Positions 1 to 10,284 are shown, counted from the stretch's first letter. The stretch is 45,950 bases of DNA from Syntrophaceae bacterium (GCA_013388645.1 JACAEV010000029.1:1-45950), one strand, 5' to 3'. The notes: generated by a model from the letters alone, not told the origin. Numbers and translations: made by a program.

Positions 1-1
1 G

Positions 2-913
2 GCTAAGGGTTTTCAATGCCTCTCTTGCCATCCGAGTGACAAGGAACACAATTTCGCAAAAGGCAGTACGATCCAGCAAACGGTCCGGGAGGACTTAAGC
101 CATACGATGTTCTCCTGTGAGGATTGCCATGAGAAGGGCAAAAATAAGAAAGCACCTAAATATAGACATCCTTTTTCCCCACGCCACTTGAAATTAATCG
201 CCTGCCAAACCTGCCACATCCCATTCCAATCGGTTTCATCGGATTTGGTTTATGAGGTCGCCTCAACGGGATATACGCAGGTCTATGATACTTTGAAATT
301 TCTCTCCAATGACCCCCTGGATCCCAAGAGATCTGTTCCTGGAGTCAATCCAAGCCTCTGGTATCCCATGGTCACAAAATGGAAAGGTAAAATGGTCCCT
401 GCCAAACCGTTATTGGTTATTTATTGGGGAGATCTGGATCCCAGCTCGAATGTGGTGAAACCCATTTCCCTATGGAAGATTCAGGAATTAAAAAAACCAC
501 TCCTCAAAGACGACAATGGAGATGGGTTTGCTGAAGTCAATTCTCTTGATGAAATAAAAATATTTTTAAAAGCGCTGAAGGGAAAGGATCGATATGGAAC
601 TTCGATCGCCTCCCACCCTGTTTTGATGAAGGGAGGGTTTCTTTATCAGTTGGATAAAAAAGGGGAGATCGAAAAGATCCGGCACGAACAGGCTGATGTT
701 CTCCCATTCTCTCTCAGCCATAATGTGGTATCGGGTTCTGAAGTTTTGGGGGCTCGAGGCTGCAAGGATTGTCATTCAAAAAAATCTCCCTTCTTTTTGA
801 GAAAAATCCTGATCGATCCTTATGACGAAAAGGGAAAACCAGTCTATGTTGAAAACTGGGAGCGTATCGGAATCGACAAGGAAAAATTGAGCCTACTTTT
901 AATGGATCGTTGA
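2..913 (+). CDS. Multiheme cytochrome c, 3' portion (5' end outside window)
   Basis: The frame is open from position 2 and continuous with the ORF at 107. It contains CxxCH motifs CLSCH, CEDCH, CQTCH and CKDCH. Confidence 0.8.
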   Translation, partial: AKGFQCLSCHPSDKEHNFAKGSTIQQTVREDLSHTMFSCEDCHEKGKNKKAPKYRHPFSPRHLKLIACQTCHIPFQSVSSDLVYEVASTGYTQVYDTLKFLSNDPLDPKRSVPGVNPSLWYPMVTKWKGKMVPAKPLLVIYWGDLDPSSNVVKPISLWKIQELKKPLLKDDNGDGFAEVNSLDEIKIFLKALKGKDRYGTSIASHPVLMKGGFLYQLDKKGEIEKIRHEQADVLPFSLSHNVVSGSEVLGARGCKDCHSKKSPFFLRKILIDPYDEKGKPVYVENWERIGIDKEKLSLLLMDR

Positions 914-935
914 TGGATGATCGGTAAAAAAGATC

Positions 936-2294
936 TCATTCAGAGGGAGGCCGGACACTTTGTAAGATATTGGAATGATGTTGAAGGATATTGCCTGTCC
1001 GGCTTCGCCAGAATTGATAATTGTGTTCAGATTTCCCATTAAAAGGTTGGACAGGAACCTGATGGCTCCTTTCCCTCATCAGCTTTTCAACGTTCATATT
1101 TCCCTCTGTAATCCCCTTAAACCCTTCCTTTGATCCGTAATCAAAATAGAGCCAACTGGGTAACTGGTTAATCCCTCTTTGTTTGAGCAGGGCCAAGGGA
1201 TTGTTGGCTTGGATATGTCTTAAATCAAGGGAAGAGCTGGGGGGGAGATGATGCGGTTCCAGGTGCCCAAATACTTCCAAAAACTCGGGGAGAACCGTTT
1301 TTAGCATCCATTTATCCTGAAGCAGTTCGATATCAAGAAGCCCGCTCTGACTGCTGACGGAATGGAAAAGATGAGGATATTTTAACCCAAGTTTGACTGC
1401 TCCAAATCCTCCCATTGAAAAACCACCCATGCCTCTTTTCCGAAGAAGCCTTTTTCGATAGGGAGACTGAGATTCCAGGTACCTTAGAAGTTCAAGAAAA
1501 TAGGATTCGTGCTTCCCGATCGCTCCCGGCTTCATATAAAGGAAGGGAAAAAGCGAGTAGTTCAGGGCCTCCCCTGGATTGAAATCATCGCAGGCGTTCC
1601 GATTCCTTGTTTCTGGGAATAGCCTCTTTCCTTCATTCTCATCGGTATAAAAGCCATTGTCCCCATCCGGAAGAACGATGACCATTTTCTGAACGGGGCG
1701 AAAGGGGTCATTCGAACTTCCATTGGGGTGAAGGTTATGGGAAACAATGGATTGGGCAATCTCCTTTGGAGCATAATCCCCTTTAGAAAGCCCTTTGTAT
1801 TGAGAAAGTTCTCGGAAACGGAGTTCTAAAGATTGCTCTAAATCTCGATAGGATCGATGCTTTGAGTCCATCATCGCATAGGCGATCACCGCGATATCTT
1901 CATGAAAAAGCCAATGATACTCCTCCTCTTTCTCCCGGCATAGAAGCCTTCTTGCTTTTTCTGGAGAGTGAATCTTCGTCCATCGTCCTGTCCGATGAAA
2001 ATTATATCCATGGAGAAGAAAAAGAATGGGATATTGGGTGTTGGGATTCTGGAAATAATCTTCTGGGAGGATGACGAAAAATCCTTTTTCCTTTTCTAAC
2101 AGGGTTGAAAAAAAAGTCTCAAATCGAATCAAATAGTGATATCTCTGGGAAGACGTTGGGGAAAGGAGATAAGAAAATTCAAGATCATCAGGACAACAGG
2201 GGGATGGAGCACCATAGGTTCTCAACGACCCTGTGAGGATCAACAGAAAAAGGAAAAGAACAATCCAGAACGGTTTCCGATGTATTCCATCCAT
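936..2294 (-). CDS. Secreted alpha/beta-hydrolase, putative esterase family (PF00756-like)
   Basis: N-terminal hydrophobic signal-like segment, LFLLHGYN, nucleophile elbow GFSMGGFGAVKLGLKYP, and a C-terminal His region (GKSEHNYQFW). Confidence 0.75.
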   Translation of the reverse strand: MDGIHRKPFWIVLFLFLLILTGSLRTYGAPSPCCPDDLEFSYLLSPTSSQRYHYLIRFETFFSTLLEKEKGFFVILPEDYFQNPNTQYPILFLLHGYNFHRTGRWTKIHSPEKARRLLCREKEEEYHWLFHEDIAVIAYAMMDSKHRSYRDLEQSLELRFRELSQYKGLSKGDYAPKEIAQSIVSHNLHPNGSSNDPFRPVQKMVIVLPDGDNGFYTDENEGKRLFPETRNRNACDDFNPGEALNYSLFPFLYMKPGAIGKHESYFLELLRYLESQSPYRKRLLRKRGMGGFSMGGFGAVKLGLKYPHLFHSVSSQSGLLDIELLQDKWMLKTVLPEFLEVFGHLEPHHLPPSSSLDLRHIQANNPLALLKQRGINQLPSWLYFDYGSKEGFKGITEGNMNVEKLMRERSHQVPVQPFNGKSEHNYQFWRSRTGNILQHHSNILQSVRPPSE

Positions 2295-2522
2295 TTTTTT
2301 AATATAACTTCAAAAAAGTACCTCGACAATAATTAAATAAAAGTTTTAGCAGAATGGCTCAACCGTGCTTCACCACATATCATTGGACGGCTTGGGAGAG
2401 ATCCTATAAATGAAACGAGGGCTTTCTAAAGTTTCTGAGAGCTACTCGCCCTTTCTATAAAATATGGGTGAGGATAATTTTTCCATACCTTCTGGGGAAT
2501 GACCAGTGAAGAGGGAATTGGC

Positions 2523-2552
2523 TTGTCATAGAGGTGAAAAATCTGATATAAT
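2523..2552 (+). promoter_or_regulatory. Candidate sigma70-type promoter upstream of the DUF948-like gene
   Basis: TTGTCA (2523-2528), 18-nt spacer, TATAAT (2547-2552). An RBS-like ggagg and ATG at 2591 follow. Confidence 0.5.
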
Positions 2553-2590
2553 TAATTTATTCATTTACAGGGTCACCTGAAGGAGGAAAA

Positions 2591-2989
2591 ATGAGCAATT
2601 TCTTTTTGGGATTAATCATCTTCGCAATAATGGTTGCCGTGGCTATCTTTCTGTGGGTCATGTTAGAATTGAGGAAGGCCATTAGGGCTCTCAAAGAACT
2701 GGTGAACACGACTGAACATTCTCTAAAACCAACGGTTGCTGAACTCCAAGAAACTCTAAAGAGCGTCCGAAACGTAGCGGATAACGCTACAGTGGTCAGT
2801 GGGGATATCAAAGTTCTTTCAGGGGCATTAAAAGATATCGCAGAAGATGTAAAAGGGATGAGCCGAAACGTAAAACATCTAATAAACTTTGTGGATAACA
2901 TGACGTCATCGGCTGTGGTGGAAGCCTCTGGCCTTAAAGCCGGGGTGAAAGCAGGAGCATGGTATTTCCTAAAGAATTTTTTTAAGTAG
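2591..2989 (+). CDS. DUF948-like membrane-anchored coiled-coil protein
   Basis: N-terminal TM segment followed by helical repeats typical of DUF948; good RBS; paired with a YtxH-like gene. Confidence 0.7.
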   Translation: MSNFFLGLIIFAIMVAVAIFLWVMLELRKAIRALKELVNTTEHSLKPTVAELQETLKSVRNVADNATVVSGDIKVLSGALKDIAEDVKGMSRNVKHLINFVDNMTSSAVVEASGLKAGVKAGAWYFLKNFFK

Positions 2990-3042
2990 AACAGGAATAA
3001 GATCTATTCATTTTTCACCATGAGACAAAAAGGAGGTAAACC

Positions 3043-3357
3043 ATGGGAAATGAAGAAAGGAGTCACGGGACAGGTTCTATTATCCTGGCGTTTTTCATTG
3101 GTGGATTGGTGGGCGCTGGAGTCGCCCTCCTCTTAGCTCCTCAGTCTGGGAAAGAAACCAGACAAAAGATTAAAGAACTGGCAGATGAGGCGAAGGAAAA
3201 GGCAACCCATTATGCGGAAGAGGTAAAGAGCAAGGTAACGTCCACCGTGGAAAAAGGTAAAGAACTGGTCGAAGAAAAAAAATCCTTAATTTCAACAGCT
3301 TTGGAAGCTGGCAAGGAGGCTTACACAAAAGAGAAGGAAAAATTAGGGAAGGGTTAA
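3043..3357 (+). CDS. YtxH domain-containing protein
   Basis: FIGGLVGAGVALLLAPQSGKETRQKIKE is a characteristic YtxH N-terminus; RBS aaggaggtaaacc. Confidence 0.85.
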   Translation: MGNEERSHGTGSIILAFFIGGLVGAGVALLLAPQSGKETRQKIKELADEAKEKATHYAEEVKSKVTSTVEKGKELVEEKKSLISTALEAGKEAYTKEKEKLGKG

Positions 3358-3405
3358 CACACTGGCAGGACATTAGGTTCAGCGGTTTACTAAGGAGGGA
3401 CTCTT

Positions 3406-3975
3406 TTAGCTCCCTTTTTCCCAGTAAAGTAATTTTTTGATCCTCTCTAAAAGGATTGGCCGTATATCCCGATTTTTAACCGGAGTGACCTCTTGCCACT
3501 CTCTCCAATCTCCCAAGAGATCATAATAGAGATTGGTGCAGGCCCTTTGGTAAAAAACGTGAGCGTTGGGATTTACTTTTTGAACGCAAGCTCGAAGTTC
3601 TTTCAAAATGCGATCTCTCTCATCTTCATCTTCAATGTGAAACATAAGAACCTTGGTCGATTTGGTGGGTTGGCTCGAACCGAATTTCCCTTTCACATAA
3701 TGATCCCCCAAAAAAGTTTCTTCATATTCTCTTAAAACTTCGAGACATTCCTCTTTATCCTTGAGGATGGCCACCACCTTCCAGCAGTGAAAAGCCTCCT
3801 TCAATTCAATCTCTTCTTTTCCATCCTTCAGTTGTTGATAAAGGTGGGTAATGCAGGGGACACACCGACTGTAAATATTTTTCTTTGTGACCCTCAGTTT
3901 CGGGTCGCTTTCAAAACTGACCCAATTATCCCTGGAATTCCTCCAGACTCGTCTATCGAGAAAAATCTTTTTCAT
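3406..3975 (-). CDS. Hypothetical protein
   Basis: 189-aa ORF with plausible coding composition; no recognised family. Confidence 0.6.
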   Translation of the reverse strand: MKKIFLDRRVWRNSRDNWVSFESDPKLRVTKKNIYSRCVPCITHLYQQLKDGKEEIELKEAFHCWKVVAILKDKEECLEVLREYEETFLGDHYVKGKFGSSQPTKSTKVLMFHIEDEDERDRILKELRACVQKVNPNAHVFYQRACTNLYYDLLGDWREWQEVTPVKNRDIRPILLERIKKLLYWEKGS

Positions 3976-4171
3976 ATTGATTCACTTTCAAAATTATCAT
4001 ACCATAACTCAAAATAAATTTCTCTCACTTCACCCTCCCCCTTGGACGGGGGTACGGGTGCGGGGATTAGGTTTTTCCCTCCCTTCCCTCCCACCAGTGG
4101 AAGGAAGAGTTTTGGGGGAAATGATTTCTGAATGTTAGAAGGAAATCTTTATATTAAAATGTAAGAACCCA

Positions 4172-5464
4172 ATGGAGGGAATGGAATTGAAACAAAAAAC
4201 CATCGTCATGATATCCACCTTGGATACGAAGGGGTCCGAGGCGGGTTTTTTGAAAGATCTTATTCAAGAGAAGGGGTACCGAATTATCCTCATCGATACG
4301 AATACAGGCGGCCCCCCTTCCATCTCCCCTGACATTTCATCAGAAGAGATAGCAGAATCGGGAGGGGGAAATATTGAACAGATGAGAAGGATGAAGGATA
4401 CAGCTCAGGTCTCCTCCATTATGATTAAAGGGGCCATCAAAAAAGTGAAAAGCCTCTTGGAGAATGGAGAACTTGACGGAATGGTTTCGTTTGGAGGAGC
4501 CAGTAACACTGCTATCGCCACAACCGTTATGAAGTCCCTCCCTTTTGGCATTCCTAAGGTGATGTTATCCAGCACAGCCGCTATGCCCGCATACGCCGGA
4601 GAATATTTCGGAACCAAAGATATTGCCATCATCCATTCCGTGGTGGACATTGCAGGGTTAAATCCATTGGTTAAAGACGTTCTGAAGAGGACAGCCGGTG
4701 CAATCTGTGGCATGGTGGAGATGAAGGAGAGTCCTTACTCCCTGATCAAGTCGCCTCAAAAGAAAAACTTGATCGCTTTAACAGAGTTCAAGTTTTCAGA
4801 AGAATGTTGCGGCTATATTAGACAGCTCTTGGAGGAGAAAGGAGTTGAGGTCATTCCTTTCCATGCTCAGGGAACGGGGGATAGGGCCATGGAAGATTTA
4901 ATTGGCGAAGGACTCTTCCAAGGGGTAATGGACATGGTTCCTGCTGGAGTTGGAGAGGAACTTTTAGGAGGAAATCGAGCTGCAGGTCCAAACCGTCTTG
5001 AGACAGCCGGGAAAATGGGCATTCCCCAGGTCATCACCCCTTGTGGCTTCGATATGCTTAGTTGCGGTCCATTAGAGAGAGGGAATCGTGGAGATCCTTT
5101 GTGGGTTTCAAAGAATATAAAAGGGAGGAAACTTTTTGTTCCGGACGCCTTCCGGGTTCAGGCCCGAACGAATTCTCAAGAATTGAGAGAGATTGCAAGA
5201 GAAGTGGCAAAAAAGTTGAATCAATCAAAAGGGCCTGTGGCTGTGCTCATCCCTTTAAAGGGATGGTCCTCTCTCGACCAGGAAGGGATGCCTCTCTATG
5301 ATCCAGAAGCGGATCAGGCCTTCCTCGATGAATTGAAAATTCATCTGACACCCAAGATCTCCCTCATTGAGCTCGACCTCCACCTGAATACCCTTGCGTT
5401 CGCTGAGGAAGCAGTGAATCAATTTATGAAGCTCTACCCCGATAGAAAATCTTCTACTTTCTAA
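4172..5464 (+). CDS. Tm-1-like ATP-binding domain protein (UPF0261 family)
   Basis: TIVMISTLDTKGSEAGFLKDLI, VSFGGASNTAIATTVMKSLPFGIPKVMLSS and LIPLKGWSSLDQEGMPLYDPEADQAF are UPF0261-type motifs. Confidence 0.85.
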   Translation: MEGMELKQKTIVMISTLDTKGSEAGFLKDLIQEKGYRIILIDTNTGGPPSISPDISSEEIAESGGGNIEQMRRMKDTAQVSSIMIKGAIKKVKSLLENGELDGMVSFGGASNTAIATTVMKSLPFGIPKVMLSSTAAMPAYAGEYFGTKDIAIIHSVVDIAGLNPLVKDVLKRTAGAICGMVEMKESPYSLIKSPQKKNLIALTEFKFSEECCGYIRQLLEEKGVEVIPFHAQGTGDRAMEDLIGEGLFQGVMDMVPAGVGEELLGGNRAAGPNRLETAGKMGIPQVITPCGFDMLSCGPLERGNRGDPLWVSKNIKGRKLFVPDAFRVQARTNSQELREIAREVAKKLNQSKGPVAVLIPLKGWSSLDQEGMPLYDPEADQAFLDELKIHLTPKISLIELDLHLNTLAFAEEAVNQFMKLYPDRKSSTF

Positions 5465-5590
5465 TGGGTAAGCTCACGCGGGGCATTAAACCCAGTGTTC
5501 GCCCCGTTTAGAGATAAATCTCTAACGGGGTTTGCTGGAAAAGGAACAGCCATCATCGGCGCTGCTCGGAGTGGGGTTTTCTAACGGGGT
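5457..5590. repeat. Hairpin-bearing interspersed element, copy 1 (mobile/MITE-like)
   Basis: Shares CTTTCTAATGGG..GCTCAC....GGGGCATTAAACC and the exact 18-mer GGGGTTTTCTAACGGGGT with 22195-22320. Also contains the hairpin CCCCGTTTAGAGATAAATCTCTAACGGGG. Confidence 0.65.
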
Positions 5591-5600
5591 GAAGAAATCT

Positions 5601-6518
5601 TTATGAAGCAGCCGTGGCACGGGGGAGGGCCAATTCTCCTTTTAACTCATTCACCATCTTGAGGAAGGCTTGGCTGGGAGGAGAGAGAGGTTTTTCACCA
5701 TGATAAATGATGTCAGTAAAAAAAACAATGTTACCCTCTTCGATGGTAATGACTTTTAAGGTCCCCTTCTCCAATTCTTCCCGGATATCCGGTTCAAACA
5801 TGAAGGACACCCCTTTGTTCTGTTTCACATAGCCCACGATAAAATCCAAGCTGCTTGCCTCAATGATCACAGAGGGCCATATTCCATATTCCTGAAATTT
5901 CCTCAGGATGGCTGTTCTTGAACCTGATCCTTTCTCCCTTAAAATCACGGGCTCGCCATTGAGCTCTCTCAAGGAGATGCTTTTTCTCTGCGAGAACCTG
6001 TGTTCAGGTGAAACGACCAGCGCGAATTCAACCGTCGAGAAGAAAATCGATTTGATTTTTCGATCGAGGTTCAACTGTGAGATAAAGGCAAGTTCATTTT
6101 TCATATCCAGAACACTCTTTGCCATATCCTCCGAATTCCCTTCATCCAAAATCACTTTGATACGCGGGAACCTCTTTTGGAACTCGGAGAGTAAAGAAGG
6201 CATGATGTAGCGTGCATAATTTTTAGTCGTTCCAATCTGAAGCGTCCCTCTCATCAACCTCTTGAAGTCTCTCATCTTCTCATTGGCATCCGATACCAGA
6301 TCAAAAATTTTTTCAGCATATTGATACAGGAGTTCTCCCGCTTCGGTCAATTGCATTCTCTTTCGTACTTGTTGAATGAGTTTCAAATTTAATGATTTTT
6401 CTAAAGATTTGACCTGAATCGTCACAGCCGGTTGGGTCACATTTAATTCTTCCGCTGCCCGGGTATAATTCTTCCTCTTCGCAACCAAATAAAAGACTTC
6501 TAATTGTTTTAGATTCAA
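5601..6518 (-). CDS. LysR-family transcriptional regulator
   Basis: MNLKQLEVFYLVAKRKNYTRAAEELNVTQPAVTIQVKSLEKSL HTH, followed by a substrate-binding domain; divergent from the FAD oxidoreductase cluster. Confidence 0.92.
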   Translation of the reverse strand: MNLKQLEVFYLVAKRKNYTRAAEELNVTQPAVTIQVKSLEKSLNLKLIQQVRKRMQLTEAGELLYQYAEKIFDLVSDANEKMRDFKRLMRGTLQIGTTKNYARYIMPSLLSEFQKRFPRIKVILDEGNSEDMAKSVLDMKNELAFISQLNLDRKIKSIFFSTVEFALVVSPEHRFSQRKSISLRELNGEPVILREKGSGSRTAILRKFQEYGIWPSVIIEASSLDFIVGYVKQNKGVSFMFEPDIREELEKGTLKVITIEEGNIVFFTDIIYHGEKPLSPPSQAFLKMVNELKGELALPRATAAS

Positions 6519-6651
6519 GATATTCCCCTAAATCAATAATGAAGCTCAATGTGATAAAAAATTAAAAGTTTAATACATTGTAACAATTTGAAATAATTCT
6601 ATTATTATAATTTCCATTAAAATTTTTTATGTAATTATAAAAATAATTATA

Positions 6652-6679
6652 TTGACTTGTCAATAAATAAAATTATAGC
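6652..6679 (+). promoter_or_regulatory. Candidate promoter/operator in the lysR-FAD oxidoreductase intergenic region
   Basis: TTGACT, 16-nt spacer, TATAGC. The -35 overlaps the perfect palindrome TTGACTTGTCAA (6652-6663) in an AT-rich region. Confidence 0.35.
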
Positions 6680-6737
6680 TTTTAGACATATTATCCTTTT
6701 AATTATGAAAAACCATCTTTAAGAAAGGAGAAAAAAT

Positions 6738-8354
6738 ATGCCCCAATATGATGGTGTGATCATAGGTGGTGGACCAAATGGACTCACCTTAGCATGTTAC
6801 TTAGCTAAGGCGGGACTGAAAGTCATCATTTTAGAGAAGCGATATGAAATGGGAGGAGGCCTTTGCTCGGAGATGATCACTATTCCGGGCTTCATCCATA
6901 ACACTCATGCCATCTACCATCCCATGGTAGATTACGCTCCAGTCTTCCCTGATCTTGAATTGGATAAGACTTATGACCTCCAGTACATTCATCCTGACCT
7001 GGTCATGGCCATGCCCTTTCAAGATGGCCGAAGCCTCTGCATCTATTCGGATATAGAAAAAACGTGGGCTTCCTTTGCCCAATTCTCAAAAAAAGACGCA
7101 GATGCCTATCGAGACACTTATAAACGGTTCAAAGGATATGTGGACGCATTTCTTGGACCTGCGACGTACGATATGGCCAAACCAGCCATTGAACAAGTGA
7201 TTAAACTCCACTCCAAACCATTAGGTCAAGAGATCAGTGCACTTTCTGAAAAAAAACCCATCGATATCATCCATGGGATATTTGAAAACAACCAGGTTAG
7301 AACCCTGATGCTCTATGCGACCTGTATGTGGGGCTTGGACTATGACCTCGAAGGACTGGGTTACCTCGTACCCCTCATGGTCAATCGTGCTGCCAATTAT
7401 CGACTTTGTGTAGGCGGGTCCCACCACATGGCCAATTTGATGTCTAAATTCCTTTATCGACATGGAGGAATGATCTTGGGAAGTCAGATCATCAAAAGAA
7501 TCATTGTGGAAAACGGAACGGCAAAAGGTGTTGAATTAGACGACGGAACGATTTATCAAGCAACAAAATTTGTTGCCTCCAGCATCGATCCCTATCAAAC
7601 CTTCCTCAAATATATTGGTGAGAAAGACCTCCCAAAAGATCTGGTCACGCGTACAAAAGACTGGAAATGGGAAAAATGGTCACTCTTTGATCTCCACCTC
7701 GCGCTCTTTAACGCACCCCAGTTTATCGCTGCCTCTACAAATCCTGATCTGAATAAAGCCTTTATTTACGTTCTTGGATTTGAGACGGAAGAGAATCTGA
7801 TCGATCATTTTAAGGCCTTAAAAAATGGGGAACTGAAGCCATCCGGATTCAATTGTTGCTTTCCAACCCTTTTCGATCCCTCAGAAGCACCTCCGGGAAG
7901 ACATACCGGTTTAATATCCGAACATGCACCCTATCGTTTGAAGGAAGGGGGGCCTGAAAAGTGGTATAAGATCCGTCAAGAACACGCCAAAGAACTCATT
8001 GATAAACTTAAAAAATACGCACCCAACATGGGTGAGGAGAACATCCTCTGGACCTACATTGCCTCTCCTCTCGACATTGAAAACAAATTTGCAGATATGG
8101 TCGAAGGATCGATCAAACAGGGAGGATACTACCCTCTTCAAATGGGATACTTGAGGCCGAACGAACTCTGCTCCCAATATGCTACACCGATTAAAAACCT
8201 CTATGTTTGTGGAGCCTCCACCTTCCCCGGAGGATTGGTGACCTACGGTGCAGGTTATAATGCAGCCAACCGAATCGCCCAAGACCTTGGAATCAAAAAA
8301 TGGTGGAAAGAACCTGAAATCGTGACAAAAGCAAAGGCAGAAGGTTTGTTATAG
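6738..8354 (+). CDS. FAD/NAD(P)-dependent oxidoreductase, phytoene desaturase/carotenoid isomerase-like
   Basis: N-terminal [32 protein letters not shown] dinucleotide-binding motif; C-terminal [31 protein letters not shown]. Confidence 0.85.
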   Translation: MPQYDGVIIGGGPNGLTLACYLAKAGLKVIILEKRYEMGGGLCSEMITIPGFIHNTHAIYHPMVDYAPVFPDLELDKTYDLQYIHPDLVMAMPFQDGRSLCIYSDIEKTWASFAQFSKKDADAYRDTYKRFKGYVDAFLGPATYDMAKPAIEQVIKLHSKPLGQEISALSEKKPIDIIHGIFENNQVRTLMLYATCMWGLDYDLEGLGYLVPLMVNRAANYRLCVGGSHHMANLMSKFLYRHGGMILGSQIIKRIIVENGTAKGVELDDGTIYQATKFVASSIDPYQTFLKYIGEKDLPKDLVTRTKDWKWEKWSLFDLHLALFNAPQFIAASTNPDLNKAFIYVLGFETEENLIDHFKALKNGELKPSGFNCCFPTLFDPSEAPPGRHTGLISEHAPYRLKEGGPEKWYKIRQEHAKELIDKLKKYAPNMGEENILWTYIASPLDIENKFADMVEGSIKQGGYYPLQMGYLRPNELCSQYATPIKNLYVCGASTFPGGLVTYGAGYNAANRIAQDLGIKKWWKEPEIVTKAKAEGLL

Positions 8355-8364
8355 GAGGTAAAAG

Positions 8365-8601
8365 ATGAAAGTCAATTCGACAGGATTGGGCCAGACCACA
8401 ATGGTTGCAGCCTTTACGCAACTTTTCAAAGATCCAGAAGGAGGGGAAACCTTAAAGTTGAAGATCGAGTCTTCAGAACCCATCCATTGGGTGATTACAG
8501 CTACCCTGGAAGGAGCGGACCTGAGGAACTTCATCAAGCTCCTCATGAAGCCCTCCATCCTCTACTACGCCATTTCATTAATGTTGAAAAAAAAGGAATA
8601 G
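8365..8601 (+). CDS. Small hypothetical protein (78 aa) between two FAD oxidoreductases
   Basis: Preceded by ggaggtaaaag; tight spacing to both neighbours; same strand. Confidence 0.7.
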   Translation: MKVNSTGLGQTTMVAAFTQLFKDPEGGETLKLKIESSEPIHWVITATLEGADLRNFIKLLMKPSILYYAISLMLKKKE

Positions 8602-8616
8602 AAAAGGAGGAAACCC

Positions 8617-10284
8617 ATGCCGGATACAAGTTATGATGCCATTGTCATTGGCGGAGGCCATCACGGAACGATCATTGCCTGCTACTTGCAACATGCAGGT
8701 CTCAAGACATTGGTTTGTGAACGTCAACATGAATTAGGGGGAGGGGCTTGCGGTGAAGAGCTTCCTCTCCCTGGTTTTATCCAGAATACCTGTGCTCACT
8801 TCACTCGTGTCTGGACTCACCCTGTTTACACTGATTTCAATTTAAGAGAATACGGCCTTAAATATATCTTTCCAGATCAAAATGAAGGCATGGTCTATCC
8901 GGACGGAACCTGTTTTGTTGGCTATTCTGCCTGGAAGGTCATCGACCCTTTGACCGGAAAAGAGGAGCTCTCAAATGAAAATGTGAAAAAGACCTATAAT
9001 GAGATTGCCCGTTTTTCCAAAACGGATGCGGAGACCTATCTCGATATCCTGGGAAAATATCAACGAAAATGGAGGGCGGCCTTTCGGGAATATCGATATA
9101 GCCCTCCCACCCCTTGGGGAGTCAAAAATGCTTTGGAAAAGCTCTGCGATGATCCTGTGGATGGCATTGATCCTGTTTATCAATTCATGACAGGCTCTCA
9201 GATCGCCAAAGACCTTTTTGAAAGCCCTGAGCTTCAATGCCTCTTTATGAGGGCCATTGAAACTTCAACAGGCTGTTTCCCCGGCGATGTGATTGGTCTC
9301 TACGTCTTTGTTCATGTCATCGCCCTCACCCTTTCTTTTGAATCCGTCTCCATCGTCATTGGAGGAACACACACCATTACCCATGCGCTCCAGAGAGCCT
9401 TTAGTGCTATGGGAGGGGAGTTTTGTGTGGAGACAGAGGTCGATAAAGTTCTGGTCGAAAACGGAAAGGCCAGGGGGGTCAGGCTTTCTAATGGAATCGA
9501 GATTGAAGCGAAACAACTGGTCGTCAGCGATTTGGGAGTTCCCCAGACCATCTTCAGATTGTTGGGAGAGAATTTTGTGACGCCAAAAGTAGCCAGACGC
9601 ATTCGAAATATTCGTTACGACCGCTCTCAGATTTACTGGGGCAATATGGCCATGCATGAACTCCCGAAATATAAAGCGGTCTCCTTCAATCCGGATATCG
9701 GTAGCCAACCTCGACTCTATATGGGGGATAAAGACCCCGAATATATTTCCTGGAAATATCAAGCGGACATTTTTACCAAAGGGTTTCCTGAAAAATGGTA
9801 CATGCTGGCTGCGCCAGATTCCATTTGGGATAAGACCCGGGCACCTGATGGGAAACATACCATTTTAGTTGAAGAATTCGCTCCCCCCCTCCATCTCTTT
9901 TCCGAGAGACAATGGCTTAAAATGAAGAAAGAAGTGGAGGATTTGATGCTGAAGCAATGGCAGATCTATGCCCCCAACATGACCCGTGAAAATGTCATTG
10001 AAGCTTTCATCACCACCCCCTACGATACGGTCATGCGAAACATCGACATGTTGGAAGGGGGATGGGCAGAGGGAGCGATGTTTGCTTCCCAGGCCGACCG
10101 ATTCAGACCCATTCCCGACCTCTCCAATTACCGCATTCCCTTTCTGAAGAACATGTATATTTGTTCTTCCAATATGCATTCAGGAGGCGGTATTGCTCGA
10201 GGCTCGAGTTATAACTGTTTCAAGGTCATTGCCGAAGATTTCAAGTTGGAGAAAATCTGGGAGAAAAAAGGAAGAGCCTGGTAA
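8617..10284 (+). CDS. FAD-dependent oxidoreductase, phytoene desaturase-like, paralogue of 6738-8354
   Basis: YDAIVIGGGHHGTIIACYLQHAGLKTLVCERQHELGGGACGEE; divergent C-terminal motif MYICSSNMHSGGGIARGSSYNCFKVIAEDF. Confidence 0.85.
   Translation: MPDTSYDAIVIGGGHHGTIIACYLQHAGLKTLVCERQHELGGGACGEELPLPGFIQNTCAHFTRVWTHPVYTDFNLREYGLKYIFPDQNEGMVYPDGTCFVGYSAWKVIDPLTGKEELSNENVKKTYNEIARFSKTDAETYLDILGKYQRKWRAAFREYRYSPPTPWGVKNALEKLCDDPVDGIDPVYQFMTGSQIAKDLFESPELQCLFMRAIETSTGCFPGDVIGLYVFVHVIALTLSFESVSIVIGGTHTITHALQRAFSAMGGEFCVETEVDKVLVENGKARGVRLSNGIEIEAKQLVVSDLGVPQTIFRLLGENFVTPKVARRIRNIRYDRSQIYWGNMAMHELPKYKAVSFNPDIGSQPRLYMGDKDPEYISWKYQADIFTKGFPEKWYMLAAPDSIWDKTRAPDGKHTILVEEFAPPLHLFSERQWLKMKKEVEDLMLKQWQIYAPNMTRENVIEAFITTPYDTVMRNIDMLEGGWAEGAMFASQADRFRPIPDLSNYRIPFLKNMYICSSNMHSGGGIARGSSYNCFKVIAEDFKLEKIWEKKGRAW

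Noticed and set aside
4028-4110. GC-rich segment with cccccttggacggggg as a possible regulatory hairpin or repeat element
   Set aside because: Looks like a decayed common intergenic repeat. No clear second copy in the window and no link to a gene start.
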